Below are positions 1-6,397 of a stretch of 6,397 nt of DNA, one piece after another. The number at the start of each line of letters is the position of its first letter. Position 1 is the stretch's first letter. The stretch comes from Calditrichia bacterium. Lineage in GTDB: Bacteria > Calditrichota > Calditrichia > RBG-13-44-9 > J042. The notes beneath the pieces are model-generated. The model was not told where the DNA came from. It saw nothing but the letters and a program-made list of their open reading frames with translations, and made no database searches. The stretch spans positions 1 to 6,397 of the forward strand of contig JAUIFT010000174.1 in NCBI GenBank assembly GCA_030430345.1, in the 5' to 3' direction. Position numbers and translations under genes: made by a program.

Positions 1-2310
1 AAAATAATGCAGGATCCATTGATCTCTATTGGCAGCCTGCCGGATGATATCTACTGGTCTGATGATAGCAAAACGGTTTACTTCAACTGGAATCCGGAAA
101 AAGCCGAGGCGGATTCGCTCTATAAAGTTTCGGTGCGCGGAGGAGAGCCGGAAAAAGTATCGGTGGTGATGCAGAGAACGCTTCCCTCCAACAGTGGAGA
201 TTATGACCGGAATTACAAGCGTAAAGTGTATGAGAAAAATGGGGATTTATATTTACTGACAGTTGCTAACGGCAACATTCAGCGTTTAACCCAAACGGTT
301 GAACGGGAACGCAATCCGCAATTCTCCCAGGATGAGAAGCACATTATCTACACCAGTAAACGTAACATCTATGTGCGCCGCCTTTCTGATGGCATGGTAA
401 AACAGGTAACCGACTTTCGCTCCGGCCAGGCACCTGAAAAAGATAATGGTCCCCGTAACGAAAATGAAAAATGGCTAAAAAAAGAAGAGCGGAAGCTGAT
501 CCGTATTCTTCGGGAGCGTACCGATAAATCCGAACTGAGCAAAACCCGCCGGGAGCAAAACAAGCCAGAGGGTCCGAAAGAAATTTATCTTGGTAGTAAA
601 CGCGTTGATGGGCAGCAGTTAAGTCCCGATCAGCGATTTGTCACTTTTCGCCTGATTACTTCAGCTAGCGGTGCGAAGCGTACAAATGTGCCGGATTATG
701 TCCGGGAAGACGGATTCACGGAAAACCTGCCCGCCCGTGCAAAGGTTGGCAGCCCGATAGACAAGTATGAGTTTGGGATTTATGATACGGATCGGGATAC
801 CGTTTATTATATCGATGAGGAACAGATTCCCGGTATTTATGACCAACTGGCTTTTCTTACGGCAGAAGCGGATAGCAGTACGGAGGAGGCAGATAAAACA
901 CCAAGAAGCCTGGTTGTTTATGGCCCGTACTGGTCCGATAATGGCGCTCATGCCGTTGTTGTTATTCGCGCCTGGGATAATAAGGATCGCTGGATTATGC
1001 AGTTGGATCCCGCCGAAGGTAAACTCAGCCTGCTCCACCGGGAGCATGATGATGCCTGGGTGGGGGGACCGGGAATTTCCGGTTGGGTATTTTTCCCCGG
1101 TAATATCGGCTGGATGCCGGATAACCGGCGGGTATGGTTTCAATCGGAAAGCAGCGGGTATTCTCACTTGTATACGGCAGATATCGCCTCAAAGAAGGTG
1201 GTCGCATTAACCAGCGGCAATTTCGAAGTTACCGCTGCCCAACTTTCCCGCAATGGGAAAACCTGGTATCTGACTACCAGTGAAGTGCATCCCGGGGAAC
1301 GACATTTTTATCAGATGCCCGCCAATGGGGGAAAACGAACTAAAATAACCACGATGGAAGGAAACCACCAGGTAACCGTTTCTCCGGATGAGAAAACCCT
1401 CGCCATCCGCTACTCCGCGGGGAACAAGCCCTGGCAGCTATTCCTGATGGCAAATAAAGCAAAAGCACCGGCCCGTCAGATTACCGACGATCTTTCCGAG
1501 CAATTCCGCAGCTACAACTGGCGGACGCCGGAGAATGTCACTTTTACCGCCCGTGATGGCGCCACCGTGCATGCCCGGCTCTACCGGCCATCTTATCGTA
1601 CCGATACTGATCCGCCGATTGGCAAAGGAGCGGCGGTGATTTTTGTCCATGGCGCCGGCTACCTGCAGAATGCCCACAAATGGTGGAGCACCTATTTTCG
1701 GGAATATATGTTCCACAATTTATTAGCCGATAATGGTTACACCGTGTTGGATATTGATTATCGGGCCAGCGCCGGCTATGGGCGGGACTGGCGCACCGGT
1801 ATCTATCGCCATATGGGCGGAAAAGACCTCAGCGATCAAATCGATGGCGCGCAATATCTCATCGATCAGCTGAATATCGATCCGGCCCGCATCGGTATTT
1901 ATGGCGGTTCCTATGGTGGATTTATCACCTTCATGGCATTATTCACCGAACCGGATGTTTTTGCCTGTGGCGCAGCTTTACGGCCGGTGAGCGATTGGGC
2001 CCACTATAACCATCCCTATACATCGAATATTCTCAACGAACCCCAACTGGACTCGCTGGCTTATCAGCGCTCATCTCCCATTTATCATGCCGAAGGGTTA
2101 ACTAAGCCATTGCTGATTTGCCATGGGATGATCGATACCAATGTGCATTTTCAGGATGTAGTGCGTTTGGCGCAGCGTTTAATTGAGCTTGGGAAGGAAG
2201 ATTGGGAAGTGGCCCTTTACCCATTAGAAGGGCATGGCTTCAGGGAGCCAAGCAGCTGGACGGATGAATATCGGCGCATATTCAAACTTTTTGAAACGCA
2301 TTTAAAATAG
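1..2310 (+). CDS. S9 family serine peptidase (prolyl oligopeptidase / DPP-like), 5' end outside window
   Basis: Numbering is from the ATG at base 7. The product is a serine peptidase that cleaves peptides, probably oligopeptides in the periplasm. Residues about 1-510 form a beta-propeller-like region with repeated blade motifs (YWSDDSKTVYF, PQFSQDEKHIIYTS, VSPDEKTLAIRY). Residues about 530-767 form the alpha/beta hydrolase domain. The catalytic triad is visible: Ser635 in GGSYGG, Asp710 in HGMIDTNVHFQD and His743 in EGHGF. HGAGY at 548-552 lies near the expected oxyanion region. A strongly charged insert spans about 140-190 (KWLKKEERKLIRILRER). The two codons before this ATG (AAA ATA) are in frame without a stop, no ribosome site is visible, and the protein begins directly in a propeller blade without a signal peptide. 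The true start therefore probably lies upstream and base 7 is an internal Met. The family call is firm; the substrate (dipeptidyl, acylaminoacyl or other) cannot be read from the sequence. A 108-base gap separates it from the AAA+ gene. Confidence 0.93.
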   Translation, partial: KIMQDPLISIGSLPDDIYWSDDSKTVYFNWNPEKAEADSLYKVSVRGGEPEKVSVVMQRTLPSNSGDYDRNYKRKVYEKNGDLYLLTVANGNIQRLTQTVERERNPQFSQDEKHIIYTSKRNIYVRRLSDGMVKQVTDFRSGQAPEKDNGPRNENEKWLKKEERKLIRILRERTDKSELSKTRREQNKPEGPKEIYLGSKRVDGQQLSPDQRFVTFRLITSASGAKRTNVPDYVREDGFTENLPARAKVGSPIDKYEFGIYDTDRDTVYYIDEEQIPGIYDQLAFLTAEADSSTEEADKTPRSLVVYGPYWSDNGAHAVVVIRAWDNKDRWIMQLDPAEGKLSLLHREHDDAWVGGPGISGWVFFPGNIGWMPDNRRVWFQSESSGYSHLYTADIASKKVVALTSGNFEVTAAQLSRNGKTWYLTTSEVHPGERHFYQMPANGGKRTKITTMEGNHQVTVSPDEKTLAIRYSAGNKPWQLFLMANKAKAPARQITDDLSEQFRSYNWRTPENVTFTARDGATVHARLYRPSYRTDTDPPIGKGAAVIFVHGAGYLQNAHKWWSTYFREYMFHNLLADNGYTVLDIDYRASAGYGRDWRTGIYRHMGGKDLSDQIDGAQYLIDQLNIDPARIGIYGGSYGGFITFMALFTEPDVFACGAALRPVSDWAHYNHPYTSNILNEPQLDSLAYQRSSPIYHAEGLTKPLLICHGMIDTNVHFQDVVRLAQRLIELGKEDWEVALYPLEGHGFREPSSWTDEYRRIFKLFETHLK

Positions 2311-2407
2311 TCCGATATTTTTAGTTGCGGTCGATTTAAACCCTGCTTATTTTTCTGCGATTCAATATATAGAGAACCGAAAAGCAAATCCCGAAAAGAT
2401 GAAAAAC

Positions 2408-2412
2408 AGGGG
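2408..2412 (+). promoter_or_regulatory. Ribosome binding site of the TPR-AAA+ gene
   Basis: AGGGG lies six bases before the ATG at 2419. It would directly abut the alternative in-frame TTG at 2413, which leaves no spacing, so it favours the ATG start. Confidence 0.6.
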
Positions 2413-2418
2413 TTGGAA

Positions 2419-3768
2419 ATGCCGCAACAGGATCAAACGATCGCAGCCATTCGGGAGGCCGTTCGCCTTTCGCCGGATAGTATACCACTTCGTCAACATT
2501 TAGCAGAGCTGTTAGTCCAGCAGGGAGATTACCCAGCCGCCGAGCAGGAATATAGGCAGGCATTAATGCTGGCGCCGGAAGCTATCAATATCAAACTGGG
2601 ACTGGCGGAAGTATTTTTTATTCAGGAGAAAACTTCCGCGGCATTAGTGATCGTCGAAGAACTGACCTCGAAAGATGAACCAGCCCCGGCAGCGCTCATG
2701 CTGCTCAGCCGCCTCTACTTACGTTCCGGAGATGAACAGCAGGCTGCTGCTGCCTACAGCCGGGCGGTAAAATCCGATCCTACTTTATTTGATGCCGAGT
2801 TGGAAGTGCGTTTTCAACCTTTCCTGGAAACGGAGAAGGAGGAAGATGAAGCGCGCAAGCTGAAAATTCCGCTGGGTGGGGAAGCGCCGCCATCCCCCGA
2901 TGCAGATCTGGAACGCCCGGACATGTCTTTTAAAGACGTCGGCGGCATGGAGAGACTGAAAGAAGAAATTCGGATGAAAATTATTCATCCGCTGGAGCAT
3001 CCGGAGATTTACCAGGCCTATGGAAAGAAGATCGGCGGTGGTATTCTGATGTATGGTCCTCCCGGCTGCGGGAAAACCTACCTGGCCCGGGCAACTGCCG
3101 GGGAAGTCAATGCTAACTTTCTTGCTGTTGGTCTGCATGATGTCCTGAATATGTATATCGGGCAAAGCGAAAATAATTTGCATGAGCTGTTCGAAATGGC
3201 CCGGGAAAATCAACCCTGTGTACTCTTTTTTGATGAGGTGGATGCACTGGGCGCCAGCCGCAGCGATTTACGCCATAGCGCCGGGCGGCAGCTGATTAAC
3301 CAGTTCCTGGCGGAAATGGATGGCGTCAGCGCTTCAAACGAAGGCGTGCTGATCCTTGCTGCCACCAATGCCCCCTGGCACCTCGATTCTGCTTTTCGCC
3401 GGCCGGGCAGATTCGACCGGATTATTTTTGTGCCGCCCCCGGATGCGGAAGCGCGGGAAGGAATTCTGAAGATTATGCTCAAAGATAAACCGACGGATGA
3501 TATTCAGTACGCGAAGATTGCCAAAAAAACCGAGAATTTCTCCGGCGCGGATCTGAAGGCAATTGTAGATATCGCCGTGGAAAACAAGTTGGAAGCCGCA
3601 ATGAAAGCGGGCCGTCCCTCACCACTGGAAACCAAAGACTTGCTCAATGCTTTGAAAAAGCTGCGCCCTACAACGAAAGAGTGGTTTTCCACCGCTAGGA
3701 ATTATGCGTTGTATTCCAATCAGAGTGGCATTTATGATGATATTCTATCTTACTTGAAGATAAAGTAA
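2419..3768 (+). CDS. TPR-repeat protein fused to a single AAA+ ATPase domain (SpoVK/Ycf46/Vps4-type)
   Basis: The 449-residue product is a predicted cytoplasmic ATPase that remodels or unfolds protein targets, probably as a ring. Three TPR repeats (about 20-53, 54-87, 88-121) should bind a partner or substrate. An acidic, proline-containing linker (about 122-168) leads to an AAA+ domain of the classical clade that begins near FKDVGGMERLKEEI. Visible motifs are Walker A GPPGCGKT at 213-220, pore loop MYIGQSE at 245-251, Walker B VLFFDEVDALG with Asp272 and Glu273, sensor 1 Asn317 in ILAATNAP, arginine fingers R328 and R331 in FRRPGRFDR (by analogy with p97), and the FSGADL helix at 374-379. 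All ATPase residues are intact. There is no HExxH zinc-protease motif, so it is not FtsH, and no second AAA domain, so it is not Cdc48. The C-terminal tail (416-449, containing WFSTARNYALYSNQSG) resembles a conserved tail of some bacterial Vps4-like ATPases. ATG 2419 is chosen over TTG 2413 because of AGGGG spacing. The substrate is unknown. Confidence 0.93.
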   Translation: MPQQDQTIAAIREAVRLSPDSIPLRQHLAELLVQQGDYPAAEQEYRQALMLAPEAINIKLGLAEVFFIQEKTSAALVIVEELTSKDEPAPAALMLLSRLYLRSGDEQQAAAAYSRAVKSDPTLFDAELEVRFQPFLETEKEEDEARKLKIPLGGEAPPSPDADLERPDMSFKDVGGMERLKEEIRMKIIHPLEHPEIYQAYGKKIGGGILMYGPPGCGKTYLARATAGEVNANFLAVGLHDVLNMYIGQSENNLHELFEMARENQPCVLFFDEVDALGASRSDLRHSAGRQLINQFLAEMDGVSASNEGVLILAATNAPWHLDSAFRRPGRFDRIIFVPPPDAEAREGILKIMLKDKPTDDIQYAKIAKKTENFSGADLKAIVDIAVENKLEAAMKAGRPSPLETKDLLNALKKLRPTTKEWFSTARNYALYSNQSGIYDDILSYLKIK

Positions 3769-3786
3769 TCAACTGGAACACGGGAT

Positions 3787-3809
3787 ACATTTCGCCCCGA
3801 ATGGGGCTT
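3787..3809 (+). repeat. Short palindromic repeat, copy 1 (+ orientation)
   Basis: The stem is GCCCC (3794-3798), loop GAAT, GGGGC (3803-3807). It is preceded by ACATTTC and followed by TT. It matches the other three copies in the left flank (ATAT/ACAT then TC) and in the right-hand CTT, with a loop one base longer than the others. Confidence 0.7.
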
Positions 3810-3838
3810 GAATCAATCTAAACAATATTAATACTATA

Positions 3839-3866
3839 GATATGTCGTCCCGATGGGACGCTTAAA
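3839..3866 (+). repeat. Short palindromic repeat, copy 2 (+ orientation)
   Basis: The stem is CGTCCC (3846-3851), loop GAT, GGGACG (3855-3860), giving six pairs. The left flank is GATATGT and the right flank CTTAAA. The G-to-A change in the right arm compensates the C-to-T change in the left arm relative to the other copies, which suggests the pairing matters. Confidence 0.7.
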
Positions 3867-3891
3867 GTAATAGTTGTTGGAGTTGGCGCGG

Positions 3892-3911
3892 AGCCCTGTA
3901 AGGGCGATATC
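3892..3911 (-). repeat. Short palindromic repeat, copy 3 (- orientation)
   Basis: On the + strand this reads GCCCT (3893-3897), loop GTA, AGGGC (3901-3905), then GATATC. On the minus strand it becomes GATATC-GCCCT-TAC-AGGGC-T, aligning with copies 1 and 2. The terminal T/A pair is again complementary, replacing the C/G pair seen in copy 1. Confidence 0.7.
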
Positions 3912-3939
3912 TTTATAGCGATAAGTTCTGTTTATAAAA

Positions 3940-3965
3940 TTTAAGCCCTGTAGGGGCGGCATATT
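3940..3965 (-). repeat. Short palindromic repeat, copy 4 (- orientation)
   Basis: The + strand reads GCCCT (3945-3949), loop GTA, GGGGC (3953-3957), then GGCATATT. There are four Watson-Crick pairs plus a T-G wobble. The outer TTTAAGC (3940-3946) is the exact reverse complement of GCTTAAA at 3860-3866 in copy 2, so the two copies share flanks as well as stem. Confidence 0.7.
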
Positions 3966-4067
3966 GCCAGCATTTTTTCAATATCAACTCTGTAAAGATT
4001 CAGTCAATAATTTTTCACACCGAAAATTAACAGCCACAGATTTTTAGCTTTAGAGGAGAAGCGCAAT

Positions 4068-5315
4068 ATGTCAGCGAATCTGGAACGTGCACAACTATTG
4101 TTTGAGCAATCCCGTTATCCCCAGGCGGCGGAAGAGCTGCAGCAAGTCGTGGCGGAAGATCCGGAAAATGCTTATGCCCATGCGTTATTGGCATTGACTC
4201 TCTCGGAAATGGGGAAGCCAAAATTTGCTTTAGAATCTGCGAATCAAACGATTGCCCTCGCACCGGACTGGGATTACAGCTATTACGTGATGAGCATTAT
4301 TCTCTTTGAGCAGGATAAAATCCGTGAGTCAAAAAGTGCGATTAAGAAGGCGATTGAAATTGAACCGGAAGACGAACGCTATTTTGCTTTGCTGAGCAAT
4401 ATACATTATCAAAATAAAGATTGGCAATTAGCGCTGGAGTCTGCCGAAGAGGGATTGCGCATTAACTCGGAGAATGTACAGTGTGCCAATCTGCGGGCGA
4501 TGGCTTTAACCCAGCTGGGACGAAAAGAAGAAGCCGGAATGACAATTGAGAACGCCTTGCACAAAGATCCGGAAAATGCCCTTACTCATGCGAACCAGGG
4601 CTGGACGCTCCTTCAGCAGGGGGACCATAATGCCGCAATGAATCATTTTAAGGAAGCATTACGGCTGGACCCGACAATGGATTGGGCCCGGGAAGGCATT
4701 GTCGAGGCTTTAAAAGCGCGCAATCCCATTTACCGGATTTTTCTGAAATATCTCTTCGCTATGGCCCGCTTAAAGGAAGGGATGCAATGGGCCGTGATTA
4801 TCGGTGCATACGTATTATACCGGGTATTACTGAGCGTGGTCGAATCCAATCCTGCGCTGGAGCCTTTATTCTGGCCAATTGTCGGACTGTATCTCGGTTT
4901 TGTGCTGCTTACCTGGGTTGCCGATCCATTGTTTAACCTTTCGCTCCGCTTGAATGCATTTGGCCGCCTGGCCTTATCCGAAGAGCAAATTACCGCGTCA
5001 AACTGGATCGGGGGATTTCTCTTAATTGCGGTGATTATGTTCCTGGCCGGTGTTGCCACCGGGAATAGTACCTACTATTTTATTGGCGCCGGTTGCGCCA
5101 CGATGATTCTACCGGTTTCCGGAATATTCAAAGTGCATAAGCCGGGCAGTCGCCGCTTTCTGATTGGCTATAATGTCGTTTTGTGTATTGTCGGTGGCCT
5201 GGCCGCTTACCTCGCATTAACCGGTGCCCGGCAGGGGGTAGGTCTCGGTGGACTCTTTATTTTGGGAGTTGTTGCCTATACCTGGATTGCCAATTTTTTT
5301 ATCGGCCGGGATTAA
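4068..5315 (+). CDS. Six-TPR protein with a C-terminal six-segment membrane domain
   Basis: The product has 415 residues. Residues 1-204 are six TPR repeats in exact 34-residue register (1-34, 35-68, 69-102, 103-136, 137-170, 171-204); five end in a related four-residue turn (DPEN, APDW, EPED, DPEN, DPTM) and the fourth in NSEN. Such arrays act as protein-binding scaffolds. A basic stretch (about 218-238) leads to about six hydrophobic segments near 241-259, 267-286, 314-332, 335-354, 364-385 and 391-412. The basic loop KVHKPGSRR and basic residues before segment 1 fit the positive-inside rule with the TPR domain in the cytoplasm. There is no enzyme motif, so a scaffold or anchor role in the inner membrane is inferred and the membrane part is not a family I recognise. 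The start is supported by AGGAG at 4054-4058, nine bases upstream. The hydrolase follows after 22 bases, suggesting one transcript. The upstream AAA+ protein also carries TPR repeats. Confidence 0.9.
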   Translation: MSANLERAQLLFEQSRYPQAAEELQQVVAEDPENAYAHALLALTLSEMGKPKFALESANQTIALAPDWDYSYYVMSIILFEQDKIRESKSAIKKAIEIEPEDERYFALLSNIHYQNKDWQLALESAEEGLRINSENVQCANLRAMALTQLGRKEEAGMTIENALHKDPENALTHANQGWTLLQQGDHNAAMNHFKEALRLDPTMDWAREGIVEALKARNPIYRIFLKYLFAMARLKEGMQWAVIIGAYVLYRVLLSVVESNPALEPLFWPIVGLYLGFVLLTWVADPLFNLSLRLNAFGRLALSEEQITASNWIGGFLLIAVIMFLAGVATGNSTYYFIGAGCATMILPVSGIFKVHKPGSRRFLIGYNVVLCIVGGLAAYLALTGARQGVGLGGLFILGVVAYTWIANFFIGRD

Positions 5316-5326
5316 CGGGATTTTAC

Positions 5327-5331
5327 AGAGG
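5327..5331 (+). promoter_or_regulatory. Ribosome binding site of the alpha/beta hydrolase
   Basis: AGAGG sits six bases before the ATG at 5338 and beyond the stop of the preceding gene. It favours this start over the in-frame ATG at 5248, which lies inside the TPR-membrane gene. Confidence 0.6.
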
Positions 5332-5337
5332 CTGCAG

Positions 5338-6189
5338 ATGAGAGAGCAGAAAAGTTACAAGATGCATCCCTGGTTGCGTAGGGCAATCTGGGTCTCGCTA
5401 ATATTGCTAATAGGATATCTGATGTTCCCCTGGTTAATCCGTAAAATGATCTATCCGGCGCCGTTTTTCACGGTCGGGGCGCCCCCGGCGCAAATTGAGG
5501 AAGTGCCCTTAAAGTTAGCCGATGGTACAGAGGTTTTTGCTTGGTTAAAGCACTCGAATCATACTGCTAACGACAGTACTCCGGTGCTGCTCTTTTTTCA
5601 TGGAAATGGGGAGAACCTGAAAACGATGCAAATGGGAGGAATGTTTGAAGCCTTTACGGATCTCGGGGTACACTTTCTTGCCCTGGATTATCCCGGCTAT
5701 GGGAAAAGCGAAGGGAACGCCTCGGAAGAATCAATTTTGGCAGCAGCTAACGAGCTTTTTACCTGGGCGAATGAGGCATTTCCCAAAGCCCCGAAAATTA
5801 TCGGGGGATGGTCGCTGGGCGCAGGGGTTGCTTTTCAAAATGCCGCGGCGCATTCATCGGATATCGATGGCCTGCTGGTGATCAGTCCCTGGTCATCCCT
5901 GCCCGATGTCGCTGCTGCTCACTATCCGCGCTGGATGGTCAATTCGCTGTTGAAAGAGCAATATGATTCCCGTAAAGCAGCGGAAAAGATTACTTGTCCG
6001 GCGTTGGTGATTCATGGGGAGCGGGATGGCATTATTCCTTTCTCCCAGGGAAAATTGGTAAAAAATTATTTGGCTGGCAAGGTGAGCTGGCTGCCAGTGG
6101 CGAATGCCGGCCATAATGATATTTTTCAGCGGCAGGTGGTTTGGGAGGCGATTGGGACTTTTCTCAAAAATTTTAGCGCCGCCGAGTGA
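5338..6189 (+). CDS. Membrane-anchored alpha/beta hydrolase (ABHD13/YfhR/Bem46-like)
   Basis: The product has 283 residues. A basic N-terminus (K5, K8, R14, R15) is followed by one hydrophobic segment at about 16-34 with no clear cleavage site, so the enzyme is probably anchored in the inner membrane with its catalytic domain outside the cytoplasm. The fold shows HGNGEN (88-93, oxyanion region), DYPGYGKSEG, the nucleophile Ser159 in GWSLGAG, Asp230 in HGERDGIIP and His259 in AGHNDI, so the serine hydrolase triad is complete. The family (peptidase S9-like or BAAT-like esterases related to E. coli YfhR and eukaryotic ABHD13) is mostly of unknown substrate; an ester, thioester or lipid substrate is possible. 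ATG 5338 is preferred because it has AGAGG at good spacing and avoids a 68-base overlap with the upstream gene. A later ATG at 5362 is possible but has a weaker context. It is likely co-transcribed with the TPR-membrane gene 22 bases upstream. Confidence 0.9.
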   Translation: MREQKSYKMHPWLRRAIWVSLILLIGYLMFPWLIRKMIYPAPFFTVGAPPAQIEEVPLKLADGTEVFAWLKHSNHTANDSTPVLLFFHGNGENLKTMQMGGMFEAFTDLGVHFLALDYPGYGKSEGNASEESILAAANELFTWANEAFPKAPKIIGGWSLGAGVAFQNAAAHSSDIDGLLVISPWSSLPDVAAAHYPRWMVNSLLKEQYDSRKAAEKITCPALVIHGERDGIIPFSQGKLVKNYLAGKVSWLPVANAGHNDIFQRQVVWEAIGTFLKNFSAAE

Positions 6190-6191
6190 GC

Positions 6192-6397
6192 CTTTGGCTT
6201 ACTCTTGCTGGGGATGTGTAATGCCTTCGGCATAAATAGGAATGGCTTTGGCTTACTCTTGCTGGGGATGTGTAATGCCTTCGGCATAAATAGGAATGGC
6301 TTTGACTTACTCTTGCTGGGGATGTGTAATGCCTTCGGCATAAATAGGAATGGCTTTGGCTTACTCTTGCTGGGGATGTGTGACTCCTTCGGCATAA
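6192..6397. repeat. 54-base tandem repeat array, 3.8 copies, running off the window
   Basis: Units lie at 6192-6245, 6246-6299, 6300-6353 and 6354-6397 (incomplete). Units 1 and 2 are identical, unit 3 has one change (GGC to GAC at 6305), and unit 4 has three changes in the segment after GGGATGTGT. Each of the first three units contains a small hairpin ATGCC-TTC-GGCAT (first at 6221-6233), which the changes in unit 4 weaken. The array starts two bases after the hydrolase stop codon. There are no unique spacers, so it is not CRISPR. Within a unit, AATGCCTTCGGCATAA and AATGGCTTTGGCTTAC match at 12 of 16 positions, so the unit itself may come from an older duplication. Its extent beyond the window is unknown. 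Confidence 0.9.

Larger units (their letters stand above)
3769..4067. other. Intergenic region with palindrome cluster and leader of the TPR-membrane gene
   Basis: These 299 bases hold no convincing gene. The first two thirds (3787-3965) carry four related short palindromes, listed separately. The last part (about 3966-4053) is AT-rich with no clear hairpin and must contain the leader, and perhaps the promoter, of the gene at 4068. I could not pick out a convincing -35/-10 pair. None of the palindromes is followed by a T-run, so a classical intrinsic terminator for the AAA+ gene is not evident, although palindrome 1, 26 bases after its stop, could slow polymerase or protect the 3' end. Confidence 0.6.

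Noticed and set aside
661..1167. 168-residue minus-strand open frame inside the peptidase gene
   Set aside because: It lies wholly antisense to a conserved coding region and its translation shows no domain or family resemblance.
2325..2353. Possible promoter TTGCGG - 17 bases - TATTTT before the AAA+ gene
   Set aside because: Each hexamer is a poor match in an AT-rich gap, and the host's promoter consensus is unknown.
2413..2415. TTG as start of the TPR-AAA+ gene
   Set aside because: It directly abuts the AGGGG ribosome site, leaving no spacing; ATG at 2419 is well placed and adds only a two-residue difference.
2419..3768. FtsH-type membrane protease
   Set aside because: There is no HExxH zinc site and no N-terminal membrane segment; the N-terminus is TPR repeats.
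3794..3809. Palindrome 1 as an intrinsic terminator of the AAA+ gene
   Set aside because: The stem is GC-rich but only five pairs and lacks a following T-run; its relatedness to three other copies fits a repeat element better.
5248..5337. ATG at 5248 as start of the hydrolase
   Set aside because: It overlaps the TPR-membrane gene by 68 bases, and the extra 30 residues precede a better start with AGAGG at proper spacing.
6126..6395. Minus-strand 89-residue open frame made of 18-residue repeats (PSKSKPKPFLF)
   Set aside because: It is a by-product of the 54-base period being divisible by three; its end overlaps the hydrolase antisense and no ribosome site is visible.
6192..6397. CRISPR array
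   Set aside because: Units are contiguous and nearly identical with no variable spacers, and no cas genes are nearby.

Overview
The window looks like an ordinary chromosomal stretch of a Gram-negative bacterium of moderate GC content. All four genes lie on the + strand. The S9 peptidase type, the TPR-rich proteins and short GC-rich palindromes of the form GCCCC-loop-GGGGC suggest a member of the FCB group or a neighbouring phylum (Calditrichota, KSB1 or Ignavibacteria type). No rRNA or marker gene is present, so this placement is a weak inference.

Layout: (1) 1-2310, an S9-family serine peptidase with a complete catalytic domain, whose N-terminus and probable export signal lie before the window. 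(2) A 108-base gap, then 2419-3768, a protein of three TPR repeats fused to one classical-clade AAA+ ATPase domain. (3) A 299-base intergenic region, 3769-4067, with four related short palindromes in the order + + - -, followed by an AT-rich leader. (4) 4068-5315, a protein with six TPR repeats in exact 34-residue register followed by about six membrane segments. (5) After 22 bases, 5338-6189, a membrane-anchored alpha/beta hydrolase. (6) From just after its stop codon to the window end, a 54-base tandem repeat in 3.8 copies that runs off the edge.

The TPR-membrane gene and the hydrolase are probably co-transcribed. The AAA+ gene may share a transcript with the peptidase or have its own promoter, and the palindrome cluster probably separates it from the downstream pair. 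No established pathway joins all four genes. Two adjacent TPR proteins, one an ATPase and one in the membrane, could point to a shared envelope or protein-remodelling role, but this is only inferred from position. There is no mobile-element gene, CRISPR array, tRNA or rRNA. The least explained parts are the palindrome cluster, the terminal tandem array and the TPR-AAA+ fusion.
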